A stretch of 64,000 bases of DNA from Microbacterium sp. TNHR37B (GCF_001620065.1 NZ_LQGV01000003.1:992001-1056000); one strand, 5' to 3'. Shown: positions 36,605 to 46,177, numbered from the stretch's first letter. The notes: generated from the letters alone by a model not told the origin. A program made the numbers and translations.

Positions 36605-37797
36605 GACGACAGCACCGCGCTGTCGGGCTGCGGGCTAGAGTACAGCGTTTCCCCGTCGACCGTGATCTGCACCGACCGGAGGTAGGGAGCCAGCGCCGCG
36701 GTGTCGACCTCGACCCCGAGGCCGGGGGCGTCGGGCACATGCAGGAGACCATCGGCGTCGGGCCGGAGGTGGGTGCGGGTGAGGTCGACGGCGAGCTGCT
36801 TCGGCTCGGCCGGGTACTCGCAGATCACGCTGGCGGCAAGACCCGCGAAGGGCTGGAGCGAGGCCGACAGGGCCAGGTGCGACGTGAAGGTGTGGTTGAC
36901 GTAGGTGATCCCCAGCCGCTCCGCGTGGGCGGCGATGCGGGCCGAGGGCGCGATGCCGCCGACGCGTCCGGTGTCGATCTGCACGAAGCCGATCCCGCCG
37001 TGGCGCATGAGATTGCGAGCCATCGCCTCCTCGTGCGCTCCTTCGCCGCCCGCGAGGCGGACCGGGCCCGCGTCCCGCGCGAGCGCGGCGTACGCGTCGT
37101 ACTCGGCCGCCCCGAACGGCTCTTCGAGCCAGAGGGCGCGGACATCCGACAGCGCCGGCATACGCGCGGCGGCCGCCTCGACGTCGTTCTCCCATACCTG
37201 ACCCGCGTCGACCATCAGCTCGCGGTCGGGGCCGATCGCCTCCCGCGCGGCGTGCAGCTGATCGGCGTCGTCGGCGACGCTGCCGGTGCCGAAGGGGCCC
37301 CAGCCGAACTTCACGGCGCGGAATCCGCGTGCCACGGCGTCTCGCCCGCGGGCGAGGGTCTGCTCGGGGGTGTCGCCGAAGAGGACGGAGGCATAGGGGA
37401 CCTTCGGATGGGCCGTCGTGGCCCCGAGGAGGCGCCACACCGGCTCTTCACGCACGCGGCCGAGCAGGTCCCACAGCGCGATCTCGATGCCGGAGAAGGT
37501 GTGGGCGGCCTGGAGGAGGTCCATGCTGTTGCGGGCGACCAACCGGGCGATCCGCATGATGTCGTCGGGACCGTCGATCCGCTCCCCGATCACCGAGTCG
37601 GAGACCGGACGGCAGACGCCGTGGGACCGCGGCGCGATGAAGGCCGCGATCGAGGTGAGCGGCGAGGCCTCGCATTCGCCCCACCCTTCGGCGTCGCCGG
37701 CGCGGACGCGCACGAGCAGCGCGTCCTGGCTGCCGTCGGCCTCCAGGGTCACCTCGGGCATGCTCGCGTAGAAGAAGTCGACGCTATCGATCCGCAC
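36601..37797 (-). CDS. Enolase-superfamily dehydratase (mandelate racemase/muconate lactonizing family)
   Basis: Probably dehydrates or isomerises a sugar acid. 398 residues. Enolase-superfamily positions: Lys163 in RAVKFGWGPFG, metal ligands Asp197 (LMVDAG), Glu225 (LEEPF) and Glu252 (AGGEGAHEE), then Asp275 (QIDTGRVGG) and His302 (VNHTFTSH). The second Lys of the usual KxK is not present, so the exact subgroup is uncertain. Works with the adjacent mutarotase-like, SDR, transporter and alpha-galactosidase genes; an aldonate dehydratase role is inference. Overlaps the GntR gene by 4 bases. Confidence 0.85.
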   Translation of the reverse strand: MRIDSVDFFYASMPEVTLEADGSQDALLVRVRAGDAEGWGECEASPLTSIAAFIAPRSHGVCRPVSDSVIGERIDGPDDIMRIARLVARNSMDLLQAAHTFSGIEIALWDLLGRVREEPVWRLLGATTAHPKVPYASVLFGDTPEQTLARGRDAVARGFRAVKFGWGPFGTGSVADDADQLHAAREAIGPDRELMVDAGQVWENDVEAAAARMPALSDVRALWLEEPFGAAEYDAYAALARDAGPVRLAGGEGAHEEAMARNLMRHGGIGFVQIDTGRVGGIAPSARIAAHAERLGITYVNHTFTSHLALSASLQPFAGLAASVICEYPAEPKQLAVDLTRTHLRPDADGLLHVPDAPGLGVEVDTAALAPYLRSVQITVDGETLYSSPQPDSAVLSS

Positions 37798-37878
37798 GAC
37801 GGTCCTCTCTCAGATCGTATGAAAGTCGGTGGTCCGAGATGGGAAGCGCCATCAACGGCGGGGGTGAGAAGTCAATCA

Positions 37879-38886
37879 TCATACTAATACCTCGATGACG
37901 TGCGTCGTGTGAAGGGGAGCCGCGGGGGACAGCGCCAGCGAGGTGCGGGCGCCGTCGAGGGAGAGCGGGTTGTCGGAGGCCGATGTGCTCGCCGAGAAAT
38001 CGAACGCCGACACGACCGGTTCGACACCCAGGCCCCGGTAGGTGCCGCGCCACGGGGCCGAGGGGAGGCCGCGGTCGGAGAGCCAGAGCATCAGCGAGTC
38101 GAAGAGGGTGTCGTCCCACTCCACCGCCACGGCCGTGCCGTCGGCGTGGCGGAGGCGCAACGGCGACCGCGCGCCGATCAGCTGCACGACCTCCTCGGTG
38201 GGATGGGGCGGCGGGAGCCGGGTGAGGTCCACCGTTCCCCCGGCGGCGGCGGGGACCGCGTCGAGGGAGGTGAAGCGCGCCGCCGGCGCAGGCCGTCCCT
38301 CTCCGTGGAGGCGACCCGGCCAGACGCATCCCCACGAGAAGGCGACATCGAGGCGGGCGACTGCGGGGGACCCGACCGGGGGGAGCGCGAGGATCGGATG
38401 CAGCCCGAGCGAGGTGCGGTGCGGCCGACGCGCGGTGACCTCGAGGTCGAACTCGATACGCGCACGACCGGGAACGGGGCGCACGCGGCGCACCACGCGG
38501 GCGATGTCGTGGTCGGGTGGCGGCACGAGCGTCGCGGTGACGGCGGTCGTCCCGTCCTCCGCGGTGTCGGGAGTGAGTCGCCACGGGGCATCGGCCGTGA
38601 TGCCGTGCGGAGGGACCGGAGCCGGCGTGCCGACGCGCCGCCAGTCCTCCGGCGCGTCGGGCGCGACGGAGGCTGAGCCGAAGGGGAGGCACACGAAGTC
38701 TCCGCCCAGCACCCGAAGGTGTCCCGGCAGTCCCGCGACCTCGGGATCACCCGGATCCCACGCCGCCTGCGCGAGAGGGCGCACGCGGCGTCCGCCGGCG
38801 GTCACGGTGAGGTCGCGCAGCATCGCCGCGGTGGCGTGCACCCGGCCACGGCCGTGGCTCCACGCCAGGTCGACGGAATCGTCCAT
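37879..38886 (-). CDS. Galactose mutarotase-like fold protein
   Basis: Probable sugar-binding or aldose-epimerase-like protein; exact activity unknown. About 335 residues from the ATG at 38884-38886 (MDDSVDLAWSHGRGRVHATAAMLRDL), preceded by AGAGGTG; a TTG six codons upstream is an alternative. Features compatible with the fold: RRVRPVPGRARIEFDLEVTARRPHRTSLGLHPILALPP and the YRGLGVEPVVSAFD segment near the end. It heads the minus-strand unit with the dehydratase and GntR genes, divergent from the SDR. Not clearly related to catalytic GalM, as the usual catalytic His pair is not evident. Confidence 0.65.
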   Translation of the reverse strand: MDDSVDLAWSHGRGRVHATAAMLRDLTVTAGGRRVRPLAQAAWDPGDPEVAGLPGHLRVLGGDFVCLPFGSASVAPDAPEDWRRVGTPAPVPPHGITADAPWRLTPDTAEDGTTAVTATLVPPPDHDIARVVRRVRPVPGRARIEFDLEVTARRPHRTSLGLHPILALPPVGSPAVARLDVAFSWGCVWPGRLHGEGRPAPAARFTSLDAVPAAAGGTVDLTRLPPPHPTEEVVQLIGARSPLRLRHADGTAVAVEWDDTLFDSLMLWLSDRGLPSAPWRGTYRGLGVEPVVSAFDFSASTSASDNPLSLDGARTSLALSPAAPLHTTHVIEVLV

Positions 38887-39015
38887 GATCACCTCTTGAC
38901 CCAAAGGTATTATCTAAACGAGAATTGCGCTACATTCGATCCCGAGGTTCCGGGGGCTGTTGCTCTCGAGAACGTCTTAGGTAGGATCAATGCGACTCGA
39001 AAGCAAGGACGCCCG
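38887..39015. promoter_or_regulatory. Divergent promoter region of the sugar locus
   Basis: 129 bases between the mutarotase-like gene and the SDR. On the plus strand TTGCTC (38960-38965) and TAGGAT (38982-38987), 16 bases apart, make a plausible promoter for the SDR. On the minus strand TAGATAAT (38909-38916) is a plausible -10 for the other unit. No clear GntR palindrome was found. Confidence 0.45.
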
Positions 39016-39762
39016 ATGTTAGCTGCGAACCGTACGGCGCTGGTCACCGGCGCTGCCAGCGGCATCGGTGCTGCCGTTGCGCGGCGACTGGCGGCCGCGG
39101 GCGACCGGCTCGTCCTCATCGATCGCGACGCCTCGCGCCTGTCGGAGGTCGCCGGCGAGCTGGCCGACGCCGTGGCGCTCCCTCTCGACGTCTCCTCGGC
39201 CGATGCGGCCACGGCCGTGCGGGAAGAACTGGGGGCAGGCGGCGCGCTCGATGTGCTCGTCAACGCCGCCGGCGTGGTCGTCGAGCCCGACGACGACCAC
39301 GCGCTCGCCCGCACGCTCGAGATCAATCTCGCCGCCGCCGTGCGGCTGACCACGGGTCTCGTTCCCCTCCTCCGGCGGGCCGCCACTCCGCGCGTCGTGA
39401 ACGTCGGGTCGGTGCAGGCCGATCGCGCCGCGACCGGATCGGTCGCCTACGCGGCGAGCAAGGGCGGACTGCACGCGGCCACCCGAGCGCTCGCCGTCGA
39501 GCTCGCGCCGGACGGCATCCTCGTCAACGCGGTCGCGCCGGGGTTCATCGACACCCCCATGGCGCGGCTCGCCGACGGTCGCACCGAATACGAGACCGAC
39601 TGGTTCCAGAGCGTGTACCTCGAGCACGGCCGACTGCCGCTGCGCCGCCCGGGCACCCCCGAGGAGGTCGCCGTCGCCGTCTCCTTCCTCGCCTCGCCCG
39701 AGAACACGTATGTGACGGGTGCCGTCCTCGCCGTCGATGGCGGGCTCGGGGCCGCCCTATGA
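39016..39762 (+). CDS. Short-chain dehydrogenase/reductase
   Basis: NAD(P)-dependent oxidoreductase, probably oxidising a sugar. 248 residues from the ATG at 39016 after an AAGGA site. Classical SDR: TGAASGIG at residues 11-18, NAAG (about 83-86), catalytic Ser132, Tyr145 and Lys149 (GSVAYAASKGG), then PGFIDTPMARLADG and the C-terminal LAVDGGLGA. It is the first gene of the plus-strand sugar unit. A galactose- or fucose-dehydrogenase role is suggested by the alpha-galactosidase and dehydratase neighbours but is inference. Confidence 0.88.
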   Translation: MLAANRTALVTGAASGIGAAVARRLAAAGDRLVLIDRDASRLSEVAGELADAVALPLDVSSADAATAVREELGAGGALDVLVNAAGVVVEPDDDHALARTLEINLAAAVRLTTGLVPLLRRAATPRVVNVGSVQADRAATGSVAYAASKGGLHAATRALAVELAPDGILVNAVAPGFIDTPMARLADGRTEYETDWFQSVYLEHGRLPLRRPGTPEEVAVAVSFLASPENTYVTGAVLAVDGGLGAAL

Positions 39763-39801
39763 GCCCCGCACCCGGCGCCGGCCTTCTCGCGCTCCCGAAT
39801 T

Positions 39802-39813
39802 TGATCGATCAAG
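39802..39813. promoter_or_regulatory. Perfect palindrome ahead of the sugar-binding protein gene
   Basis: TTGATCGATCAA, 44 bases before the binding-protein start in the 94-base spacer after the SDR. Candidate operator for a regulator of the transporter; which one is not known. Confidence 0.5.
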
Positions 39814-39856
39814 AACCCTCTACCCGCACCGCAATCACCCTGTGAAAGGAACCGAC

Positions 39857-41182
39857 ATGAAGCTCCTGCGAATCGGCGCTCTCGCCGTTGCGAGCGCACT
39901 GACCCTGGGCTTGGCCGCCTGCGCACCCGGCGCCGACGGCGACAAGACCGAGTCGAAGACCCTCACCGTCTGGGATCCCGGCCTGCTGACGAAGAAGACC
40001 GACGACGGTGCCGTCGCCGACAACTCCTTCCTCAACATCGCCGTCGACCAGTTCGAGAAGGACAACCCCGGCGTCACGGTCGACGTCGTCACCCTCTCCG
40101 GCGACATCTCGAAGGACGCCGCGCAGTTCCAGGCCGCCTCGATCGCCGGCAACGGCCCGGACGTTCGGATCGGCTACACCGGCGGCAACACCGTCGACTA
40201 CGCCGACTTCCTCGAAGACCTCGACGGGGTGTTCTCCGAGGAGACCATGACCGACCTCTCGGGCTGGAACACGGTCCGTGCGGGCTACGCCGACGACGGC
40301 GCCCTGCTCGGTCTTCCCTACGGCGGCGGCTCCTACTTCTACGTCTTCTACAACAAGGAGCTCGCCGAGAAGGCCGGCCTCGACCTCTCCACTCCTCCCG
40401 CCACGTGGGAGGACATGATCGCCCTCGGCGAGCAGGCCAAGGGCAAGATCGGCGACGCCGTGCCCTTCTGGACCCCGAACCAGGAAGGCTACGTCGGCGC
40501 CTGGGTGATGGCGGCGCTCGTGGGCGGTCAGCTCGGCTCCAACGCGTTCACGGACATGTACAGCGGAAAGACGCCGCTCACCGATCCCGCGATGGTCAAG
40601 GCGTACGAGGCGTACTCGAAGCTCTACTCCCTGGGCCTCACCAACCCCGATGCCGGCTCGATCGGCAACTCCGAGCAGCTCACCGGCTTCGTGCAGGGCA
40701 AGGGCCTGTTCATGGTCTCGGGGGCGTGGGAGAACGGCGCGCTGGAAGAGGCGATGGGCGAGAAGGCCGGGGTCTTCCCGATCCCGACGCTCGCCGGCTC
40801 GCAGTTCCCGACTGCGCTCGCGGGCGGACCGAACGTGTCGGTCTCGATCACGAACTACTCCGAGAACAAGGACCTCGCCAAGAAGTTCCTCCAGTACCTC
40901 GCGCAGCCGGCGACGATCGACACCTACGTGAAGCTGTTCCAGACCGAGCCCTCCAACAGTGCATCGGCCGACACCTCGGTGATCACGAACTACTACCTGA
41001 AGTCCGAGGCCGAATACGTCTCGAAGGCCGACGCCGTCGTCTACCCGTTCGACAACGTCATGCCGCAGTCCGTGATCGACCTCTTCTATCGCCTCAACGC
41101 GACCGTGTACACGGGACAGACCACCCCCGAGGACGCCGTGTCGCAGCTGCAGGAGGCCTATAAGGCCGAGAAGTCGGACTGA
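39857..41182 (+). CDS. Sugar ABC transporter substrate-binding lipoprotein (family 1)
   Basis: Binds an oligosaccharide outside the cell. 441 residues from the ATG at 39857, after GAAAGGA. Signal segment ALAVASALTLGLAAC with lipobox Cys22. SBP_bac_1 features: LTVWDPGLLTKK, QFEKDNPGVTVDVV, YFYVFYNKELAEKAGLDLSTPPATWEDMIALGEQ and GLFMVSGAWENGALEEAMGE. It overlaps the first permease by one base. With the GH36 enzyme next door, an alpha-galactoside such as melibiose or raffinose is a reasonable substrate guess. Confidence 0.93.
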   Translation: MKLLRIGALAVASALTLGLAACAPGADGDKTESKTLTVWDPGLLTKKTDDGAVADNSFLNIAVDQFEKDNPGVTVDVVTLSGDISKDAAQFQAASIAGNGPDVRIGYTGGNTVDYADFLEDLDGVFSEETMTDLSGWNTVRAGYADDGALLGLPYGGGSYFYVFYNKELAEKAGLDLSTPPATWEDMIALGEQAKGKIGDAVPFWTPNQEGYVGAWVMAALVGGQLGSNAFTDMYSGKTPLTDPAMVKAYEAYSKLYSLGLTNPDAGSIGNSEQLTGFVQGKGLFMVSGAWENGALEEAMGEKAGVFPIPTLAGSQFPTALAGGPNVSVSITNYSENKDLAKKFLQYLAQPATIDTYVKLFQTEPSNSASADTSVITNYYLKSEAEYVSKADAVVYPFDNVMPQSVIDLFYRLNATVYTGQTTPEDAVSQLQEAYKAEKSD

Positions 41183-42114
41183 TGACCACACAGACCGGGG
41201 TGTCCCCGTCAACCGCATCTCGCGGGGACACCCCTCCCGCTCGGGGAAAGAGCAGGTGGCGTCGCCGCGAGCGCTGGGTCGCGCTCGCGGCGGTCGCCCC
41301 GGCCCTCGTGCTGGCGCTCGGGTTCATGGTGTACCCGGTCGGGTACGCCCTGTTCATCTCGTTCCACAAGACCAACGGGCTCCGATTCGAGTTCGTCGGG
41401 CTCGGCAACTACGTCAAGCTCCTCACCGACCCGCTCCTGTACAAGGTGTTCGGGACGAACCTGCTGTTCCTCGTGTCGGTGCCGATCGTCATCTTCGCCG
41501 CGCTCGTGTGCTCGGTGCTGCTGTACGAGCGGATCCGCGGCTGGAAGTTCTACCGCGTCCTCTTCTTCGTGCCGAACGTGCTGTCCACGGCTGTCATCGG
41601 CCTCATGTTCAAGACGCTGTTCGCCTACAGCGGTCCGGTGAACGCCCTGATCGAGGCCTTCGGCGGCAAGCCCGTGGACTTCTTCGCGGGGGCTGGCAGT
41701 GCGATCTTCGTCATCGTGCTGGCGCTGGTCTGGTCGGGATTCGGCTATCAGTCGCTCATCCTGTTGAGCGGGCTCAGCTCGATCAACCCCGAGGTGTTCG
41801 AAGCGGCGGTGCTCGACGGCGCGGGATGGTGGCGACGCCTGTGGTCGATCACCCTCCCCAACATCCGGCGGGTCGTGGTGCTCGTGTCGATCCTCAACGT
41901 GCTCTACACGTTCACGTCGCTGTTCGGATTCATCTTCGTGATGACCGCCGGTGGCCCCGGATACGACACCACCACGCTCGACTACCTCATCTACAGCCTC
42001 GCCTTCTCGTCGTCGCGGCTGGGCGAGGGATCGGCCCTCGCGGTCATGGTGTTCCTGTTCATCGGCACGCTGACCCTGCTTCAGCTGCGCTTCTTCCGAT
42101 CGGCGGATGACTGA
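41182..42114 (+). CDS. Sugar ABC transporter permease (MalF/UgpA type)
   Basis: Membrane subunit of the sugar importer. 310 residues with six membrane segments; starts with a basic cytoplasmic segment and WVALAAVAPALVLALGFMVYPVGYALFISF. The coupling EAA loop is EVFEAAVLDGAGWWRRLWSITLPNIRRV. Linked by one-base overlaps to the binding protein upstream and the second permease downstream. No ATPase gene accompanies the set. Confidence 0.93.
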   Translation: MTTQTGVSPSTASRGDTPPARGKSRWRRRERWVALAAVAPALVLALGFMVYPVGYALFISFHKTNGLRFEFVGLGNYVKLLTDPLLYKVFGTNLLFLVSVPIVIFAALVCSVLLYERIRGWKFYRVLFFVPNVLSTAVIGLMFKTLFAYSGPVNALIEAFGGKPVDFFAGAGSAIFVIVLALVWSGFGYQSLILLSGLSSINPEVFEAAVLDGAGWWRRLWSITLPNIRRVVVLVSILNVLYTFTSLFGFIFVMTAGGPGYDTTTLDYLIYSLAFSSSRLGEGSALAVMVFLFIGTLTLLQLRFFRSADD

Positions 42115-42953
42115 TGGCTACCAATCACGTCGGTGTGCCCAAGCGGGCGCGGCTTCCCATCGGGGTCGGCTTGGCCCTCATCGCGGTGACGATCGTCTAC
42201 CCCGTCGTCTACCTCGCCACCGCCGCCTTCCGGACCAAGGCCGACTACCTCGCGAACCCGTTCGGGCTGCCGTCCGAGTGGACCTTCCAGAACTTCATCG
42301 TGCTGTGGAACAACTACGACCTCGGCAACGCGCTGCGCAACAGCGTGGTCGTCGTGGTCATCGGGCTCACGCTGCAGCTGGCCATCGCGATGCTCGCCGG
42401 CTACGCGCTGGCCCGGCTCGATGTCCCCGGCGCCCGGGCGATCAACGCGACCTTCGTGTCGGTGATGCTCGTGCCGAGCCAGGTGCTCATCATCCCGATC
42501 TACCTCCTGCTCTCGCGGATCGGGCTGGTCGGGTCGTTGCAGGGGCTGATCCTGGTCTATGTGGCGACGGGGCTCCCCTTCGCGGTGTTCTTCATGACGG
42601 CGGCGTTCGCCGGTGTCGACCAGAACGTGCTGGAGGCGGCGAAGGTCGACGGGGCGGGGTTCTGGCGCACGCTCATCAGCGTCGCGTCGCCGATGGCGGC
42701 ACCCGGGATCGCGACTCTCGCCGTGCTGCAGTTCCTCGGCATGTGGAACGAGCTGCTGTTCGCCTACATCCTCCTGCCCGACAACGACCTGCGGCTCCTC
42801 ACGCCCGCGCTGGCGCAGATCGGCGGACGGTTCACGAGCGATCAACCGCTGGTGTCGGCCGGCCTCATCGTCACCGCGATCTTCCCGATGCTGCTCCTCG
42901 CCTTCGCGTCGAAGTACGTCATGAGCGGTCTCGCGGCGAGCTTCGGCCGATGA
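42114..42953 (+). CDS. Sugar ABC transporter permease (MalG/UgpE type)
   Basis: Second membrane subunit. 279 residues; segments GVGLALIAVTIVYPVVYLATAAF, NSVVVVVIGLTLQLAIAMLAGYALA, VSVMLVPSQVLIIPIYLLLSRIGLVG and a coupling loop NVLEAAKVDGAGFWRTLISVASPMAAPG, ending ASKYVMSGLAASFGR. Overlaps both neighbours by a few bases. In actinobacteria such pairs usually share a single housekeeping ATPase (MsiK), which would be encoded elsewhere. Confidence 0.93.
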   Translation: MATNHVGVPKRARLPIGVGLALIAVTIVYPVVYLATAAFRTKADYLANPFGLPSEWTFQNFIVLWNNYDLGNALRNSVVVVVIGLTLQLAIAMLAGYALARLDVPGARAINATFVSVMLVPSQVLIIPIYLLLSRIGLVGSLQGLILVYVATGLPFAVFFMTAAFAGVDQNVLEAAKVDGAGFWRTLISVASPMAAPGIATLAVLQFLGMWNELLFAYILLPDNDLRLLTPALAQIGGRFTSDQPLVSAGLIVTAIFPMLLLAFASKYVMSGLAASFGR

Positions 42954-44812
42954 GCGCGTCGGTCTGGGAGGCGCCCGGAGGGAGCTGGGCCGTCCCCGTG
43001 GAGCCGGCGCCGGGTGCCGTGCGCGAGCACCGCGCGTGGACTCGGCGGGGGGAGGCGTGGGAGGCGAGCCTCGAGGTCGCCGCCCCCGAGGACGCTCCCG
43101 GCCACGTGACCGAGCTCGACGCCCTGGTGGCGCGGCTCGCTCCGCGGGACTGGACGGCGCGGACATTCGCCTCGGCCTGGGGAGCGGAGTTCGAGCGCGT
43201 CGAGCACCCGGCCGTCGAGGGACTCCACGTCGGGGTCCGCACCGGGCGTTCCTCCCACGGCGCCCACCCGATCGTGGCGCTGGAGACCACCGGCCTCGTC
43301 GTGCTCGTCTCGGTCGCGTGGAGCGGCAACTGGCGGATCGCGATCGACGACGGTGTGCTCCGGGCCGGCGTGGAGCCGCACGACTTCTTCATCGACCTCG
43401 CGGCCGGGGAGTCCGTCGTCGCGCCGTCGGTGTTCGTCGCCCACGGTGCGACGCTGGCGGACGCCGGGGCGGCCCTCGCGGCGGCCGTCGGAGGGATCAT
43501 TCCGCGGTCGCCGCGCAGCGACGCCATGCCCACCGAGTGGAACCACTGGTGGCCCTACGAAGACCGCGAGATCGACGCCGACACCTTCCTCGCCGAATCC
43601 CGTGTCGCCGCCGCCGTGGGGCTGGAGGTCGCCACGCTCGACGCGGGATGGTTCGGCAGCGCCGACCGTACCGCCGACTGGCAGACCGAGCGCGGCGACT
43701 GGGAGCGGGAGAACACGGTCCGCTTCCCCGGAGGCGTGGTGGCGCTCGCCGATCGCGTGCGAGAGACGGGTGTCGACTTCGGGGTGTGGATCGAGGCGGA
43801 GGCCCTCGGCGCCGACGCGCGGGCGCGCCGCACCCATCCCGAGATCGTCGCGACCCGCTCGACACCCGACGGCGCGGTGCGCATCACCGTGTCGCTCGAC
43901 CCCGACGACCCGACGTTCCTCGGTTACGTGTGCCTCGGGAGCTCCGCCGGCCGCACCTTCGTGCTCGACGCGATGGAGGACATCGTCACCCGCACCCGAG
44001 CGCGGTGGCTGAAACTCGACTTCAACGTCGACCCCGGAAGCGGCTGCGACCGCGACGATCACGGGCACGGCCGCGGCGACGGGCTGTTCCGGCACTACCA
44101 GGGCCTGTATGAGGTGCTGGACCTCTTCCGGCAGCGCCACCCCGATGTCGTCCTGGAGTCGTGCTCATCGGGAGGACTCCGCATCGATCTGGGGATCGCG
44201 CAGCACGTGCACTGCCACTTCCTCTCCGATCCCGACTGGACCGAGCACCACCTTCAGGTTCTCTGGGGCGCCTCGCTCATGCTGCCGCCCGCCGCGATCC
44301 TCCACTGGACGTGGTCGCAGTGGCTGGGCGACCATCCCGCGCAGCGGCGGCCGTGGGCGGAGCTCTCCGAGGCCGAGTTCGACCGCTCCCTCCGGGCGGC
44401 GCTCCTGCATCGCACCGGCGTCTCGATCCGACTCACCGAGCTTCCCGCACACCTGCGGGAGCGCCTCGCGACGCATGTCCAGGCCTTCCGCTCCCGCATC
44501 GCGCCCCTTCTCGTCGACGGCGTGCTCACGACGCTGACGCCTCCCCCGTTGCGCGAGGGCCGCGGGTGCCGCCAGCCCGTCTTCCAGCTCGACTCCCGGC
44601 ACGGGCATCTGCTCGCGGCGTTCGCGCTCGACACCGCGAGCGAGAACGTCACCCTCGCGTGGCGTGGACTGCAGCCCGACGCGCGCTATGACGTCACGCC
44701 CCTCGCCGACGACGAGGCGCCGTTCACGGCCACGGGCGCCGAGCTCCGTGCCGGCACGACGCGTCGCGGCTGCTCCTGGCTGTGGCTGGCCGTCCGGCGC
44801 GCGGACGGCTAG
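42950..44812 (+). CDS. Alpha-galactosidase (GH36)
   Basis: Hydrolyses terminal alpha-galactosides. 620 residues from the ATG that overlaps the permease stop. N-terminal beta-sandwich domain, then a (beta/alpha)8 domain with WNHWWPYEDREI, LDAGWFG, FGVWIEAEAL, WLKLDFN carrying the nucleophile Asp357, ESCSSGGLRIDLG near residue 403, and FLSDPDWTEHH with the acid/base Asp. No signal peptide, so the substrate is cleaved after uptake by the adjacent importer. Clan-D assignment is firm; alpha-galactosidase versus alpha-N-acetylgalactosaminidase cannot be settled by reading. Confidence 0.9.
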   Translation: MSASVWEAPGGSWAVPVEPAPGAVREHRAWTRRGEAWEASLEVAAPEDAPGHVTELDALVARLAPRDWTARTFASAWGAEFERVEHPAVEGLHVGVRTGRSSHGAHPIVALETTGLVVLVSVAWSGNWRIAIDDGVLRAGVEPHDFFIDLAAGESVVAPSVFVAHGATLADAGAALAAAVGGIIPRSPRSDAMPTEWNHWWPYEDREIDADTFLAESRVAAAVGLEVATLDAGWFGSADRTADWQTERGDWERENTVRFPGGVVALADRVRETGVDFGVWIEAEALGADARARRTHPEIVATRSTPDGAVRITVSLDPDDPTFLGYVCLGSSAGRTFVLDAMEDIVTRTRARWLKLDFNVDPGSGCDRDDHGHGRGDGLFRHYQGLYEVLDLFRQRHPDVVLESCSSGGLRIDLGIAQHVHCHFLSDPDWTEHHLQVLWGASLMLPPAAILHWTWSQWLGDHPAQRRPWAELSEAEFDRSLRAALLHRTGVSIRLTELPAHLRERLATHVQAFRSRIAPLLVDGVLTTLTPPPLREGRGCRQPVFQLDSRHGHLLAAFALDTASENVTLAWRGLQPDARYDVTPLADDEAPFTATGAELRAGTTRRGCSWLWLAVRRADG

Positions 44813-46020
44813 CGGAAGAGGCCGCTCAGGAACCCGGCGAACACGCCCGCCTGCCCGAAGAAGAAGAACGCGAGGAACGCGACGAAGACGACGACGATCG
44901 CCCACGGGAACCGCTGCTTCAACCGGCGCCCGGGCGCGGCGACACCAGGCGGTGGGCGGAGCGCGGCCATCGGCGCGACGAACGGAAGCGGACCGGCGAC
45001 CCCCGGTGTCCCCGCACCGTCCGCCGCTCCCGCCGGGCCGCTCGTAGACGCGCCTGGGGCCGGAGCGATCGGGGCGGCGAGGGCGGCGAGACGGTCGTCG
45101 CGCCACCTCTCCCACTGCGCGAACTTGTCGAGGAAGGCGCGCACGACCGAGAACAGCCACGCCCAGGTGCCGGGGTAGAGCGTCGAGAAGTCGCGCTTGG
45201 CGTAGAGGAACATCCAGTCGTCGACGATCTCCACGTCCAGCGCTGCGGCGTGGTCGATGAAGCGCGCCATGATGTCGGGCGTGAACAGATAGAGGGCGTC
45301 GGCCTCGTACCCTTCCGGGCAGTACAGCGAGAAGTGCCGGTCGAAGTCGCCCTCGAGGCTCAGGCGCTGGTCGCGGTTGAAGGCGGCGGGGAGGTTCGAG
45401 CCGAAGAGGCCGTTGTTGCTCGTGGCGTCGAGCACGATGTGCGGAAGCGGCGTCGAGAGCTTCACGGCCACGTAGCCCCACTTGTGGGTGGTCTGGTTCT
45501 TCCCCGAGCCCGTCGTGTACTGGTAGTTGCCGAACTCGACGAAGCGCGGGTGAGCGCCGCGGACGATGTCGGTGGCCTTCCGCGAGCGGCCGAGGGAGAA
45601 GATCATGCCCGGCAGCGGCGGGTTGGTCACCTCCGGGTGCCACTGCATGCCGTTGGCTTGCGCGAACCGGTCGAGGCGATACCAGCGCACCGCGGTGCTG
45701 TTGCGGGACATCCGCCACACCGCGGTGCCGATCAGGGCGATGATCAGTACGAGCATCACGAAGGGCACGAAGGAGAGCACGTCCGGGGCTCCGCTTCCCG
45801 AGCCCACCGCCAGGAAGGTCGTGAAGATGCTCGCGAACACCCCGCCGAACACCAGCAGGAAGACGGCGGCGACGGCGACACCGATGACGACGCCGATCGG
45901 TCCCGTGCCCGCCGGCGCGCGCCCGCTCTTGCGCAGCTCCGCGACGTACGCGCGGGCCGCCGCCTTGTCGACCGGCTCGGTGAGGGGACGTTCGTCGAAG
46001 GTGGACGTCATGACGGCCAC
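44809..46020 (-). CDS. Membrane protein (DUF3137-like)
   Basis: Not assigned to a known pathway. 403 residues (a start nine bases later is also possible). Two membrane segments near the N-terminus (about residues 42-71 and 84-103: IGVVIGVAVAAVFLLVFGGVF and FVPFVMLVLIIALIGTAVW), a soluble middle domain with FVEFGNYQYTTGSGKNQTTHKWGYVAVKL resembling DUF3137, an Ala/Pro-rich linker, and a last membrane segment FPWAIVVVFVAFLAFFFF. Its stop overlaps the end of the converging alpha-galactosidase by 4 bases. Confidence 0.75.
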   Translation of the reverse strand: MAVMTSTFDERPLTEPVDKAAARAYVAELRKSGRAPAGTGPIGVVIGVAVAAVFLLVFGGVFASIFTTFLAVGSGSGAPDVLSFVPFVMLVLIIALIGTAVWRMSRNSTAVRWYRLDRFAQANGMQWHPEVTNPPLPGMIFSLGRSRKATDIVRGAHPRFVEFGNYQYTTGSGKNQTTHKWGYVAVKLSTPLPHIVLDATSNNGLFGSNLPAAFNRDQRLSLEGDFDRHFSLYCPEGYEADALYLFTPDIMARFIDHAAALDVEIVDDWMFLYAKRDFSTLYPGTWAWLFSVVRAFLDKFAQWERWRDDRLAALAAPIAPAPGASTSGPAGAADGAGTPGVAGPLPFVAPMAALRPPPGVAAPGRRLKQRFPWAIVVVFVAFLAFFFFGQAGVFAGFLSGLFR

Positions 46021-46177
46021 GCTACCGGGCGTCCTCAGCCGTGGTGCGCTGCGCCCGACGGGTCCGCTAGACTGTTGTGGTTGTCTGCCTGCGCTCCGGC
46101 GTGGAACGACACGTGCATCAACCCTCCTGATGCCGGGAACCGCCCGGTATCCGTTCTAGTCCGAAGGAGGTGGGTTA

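Noticed and set aside
37817..37884. GTATGA / TCATAC inverted pair near the dehydratase start as a GntR operator
   Set aside because: Arms only six bases and 56 bases apart; likely chance.
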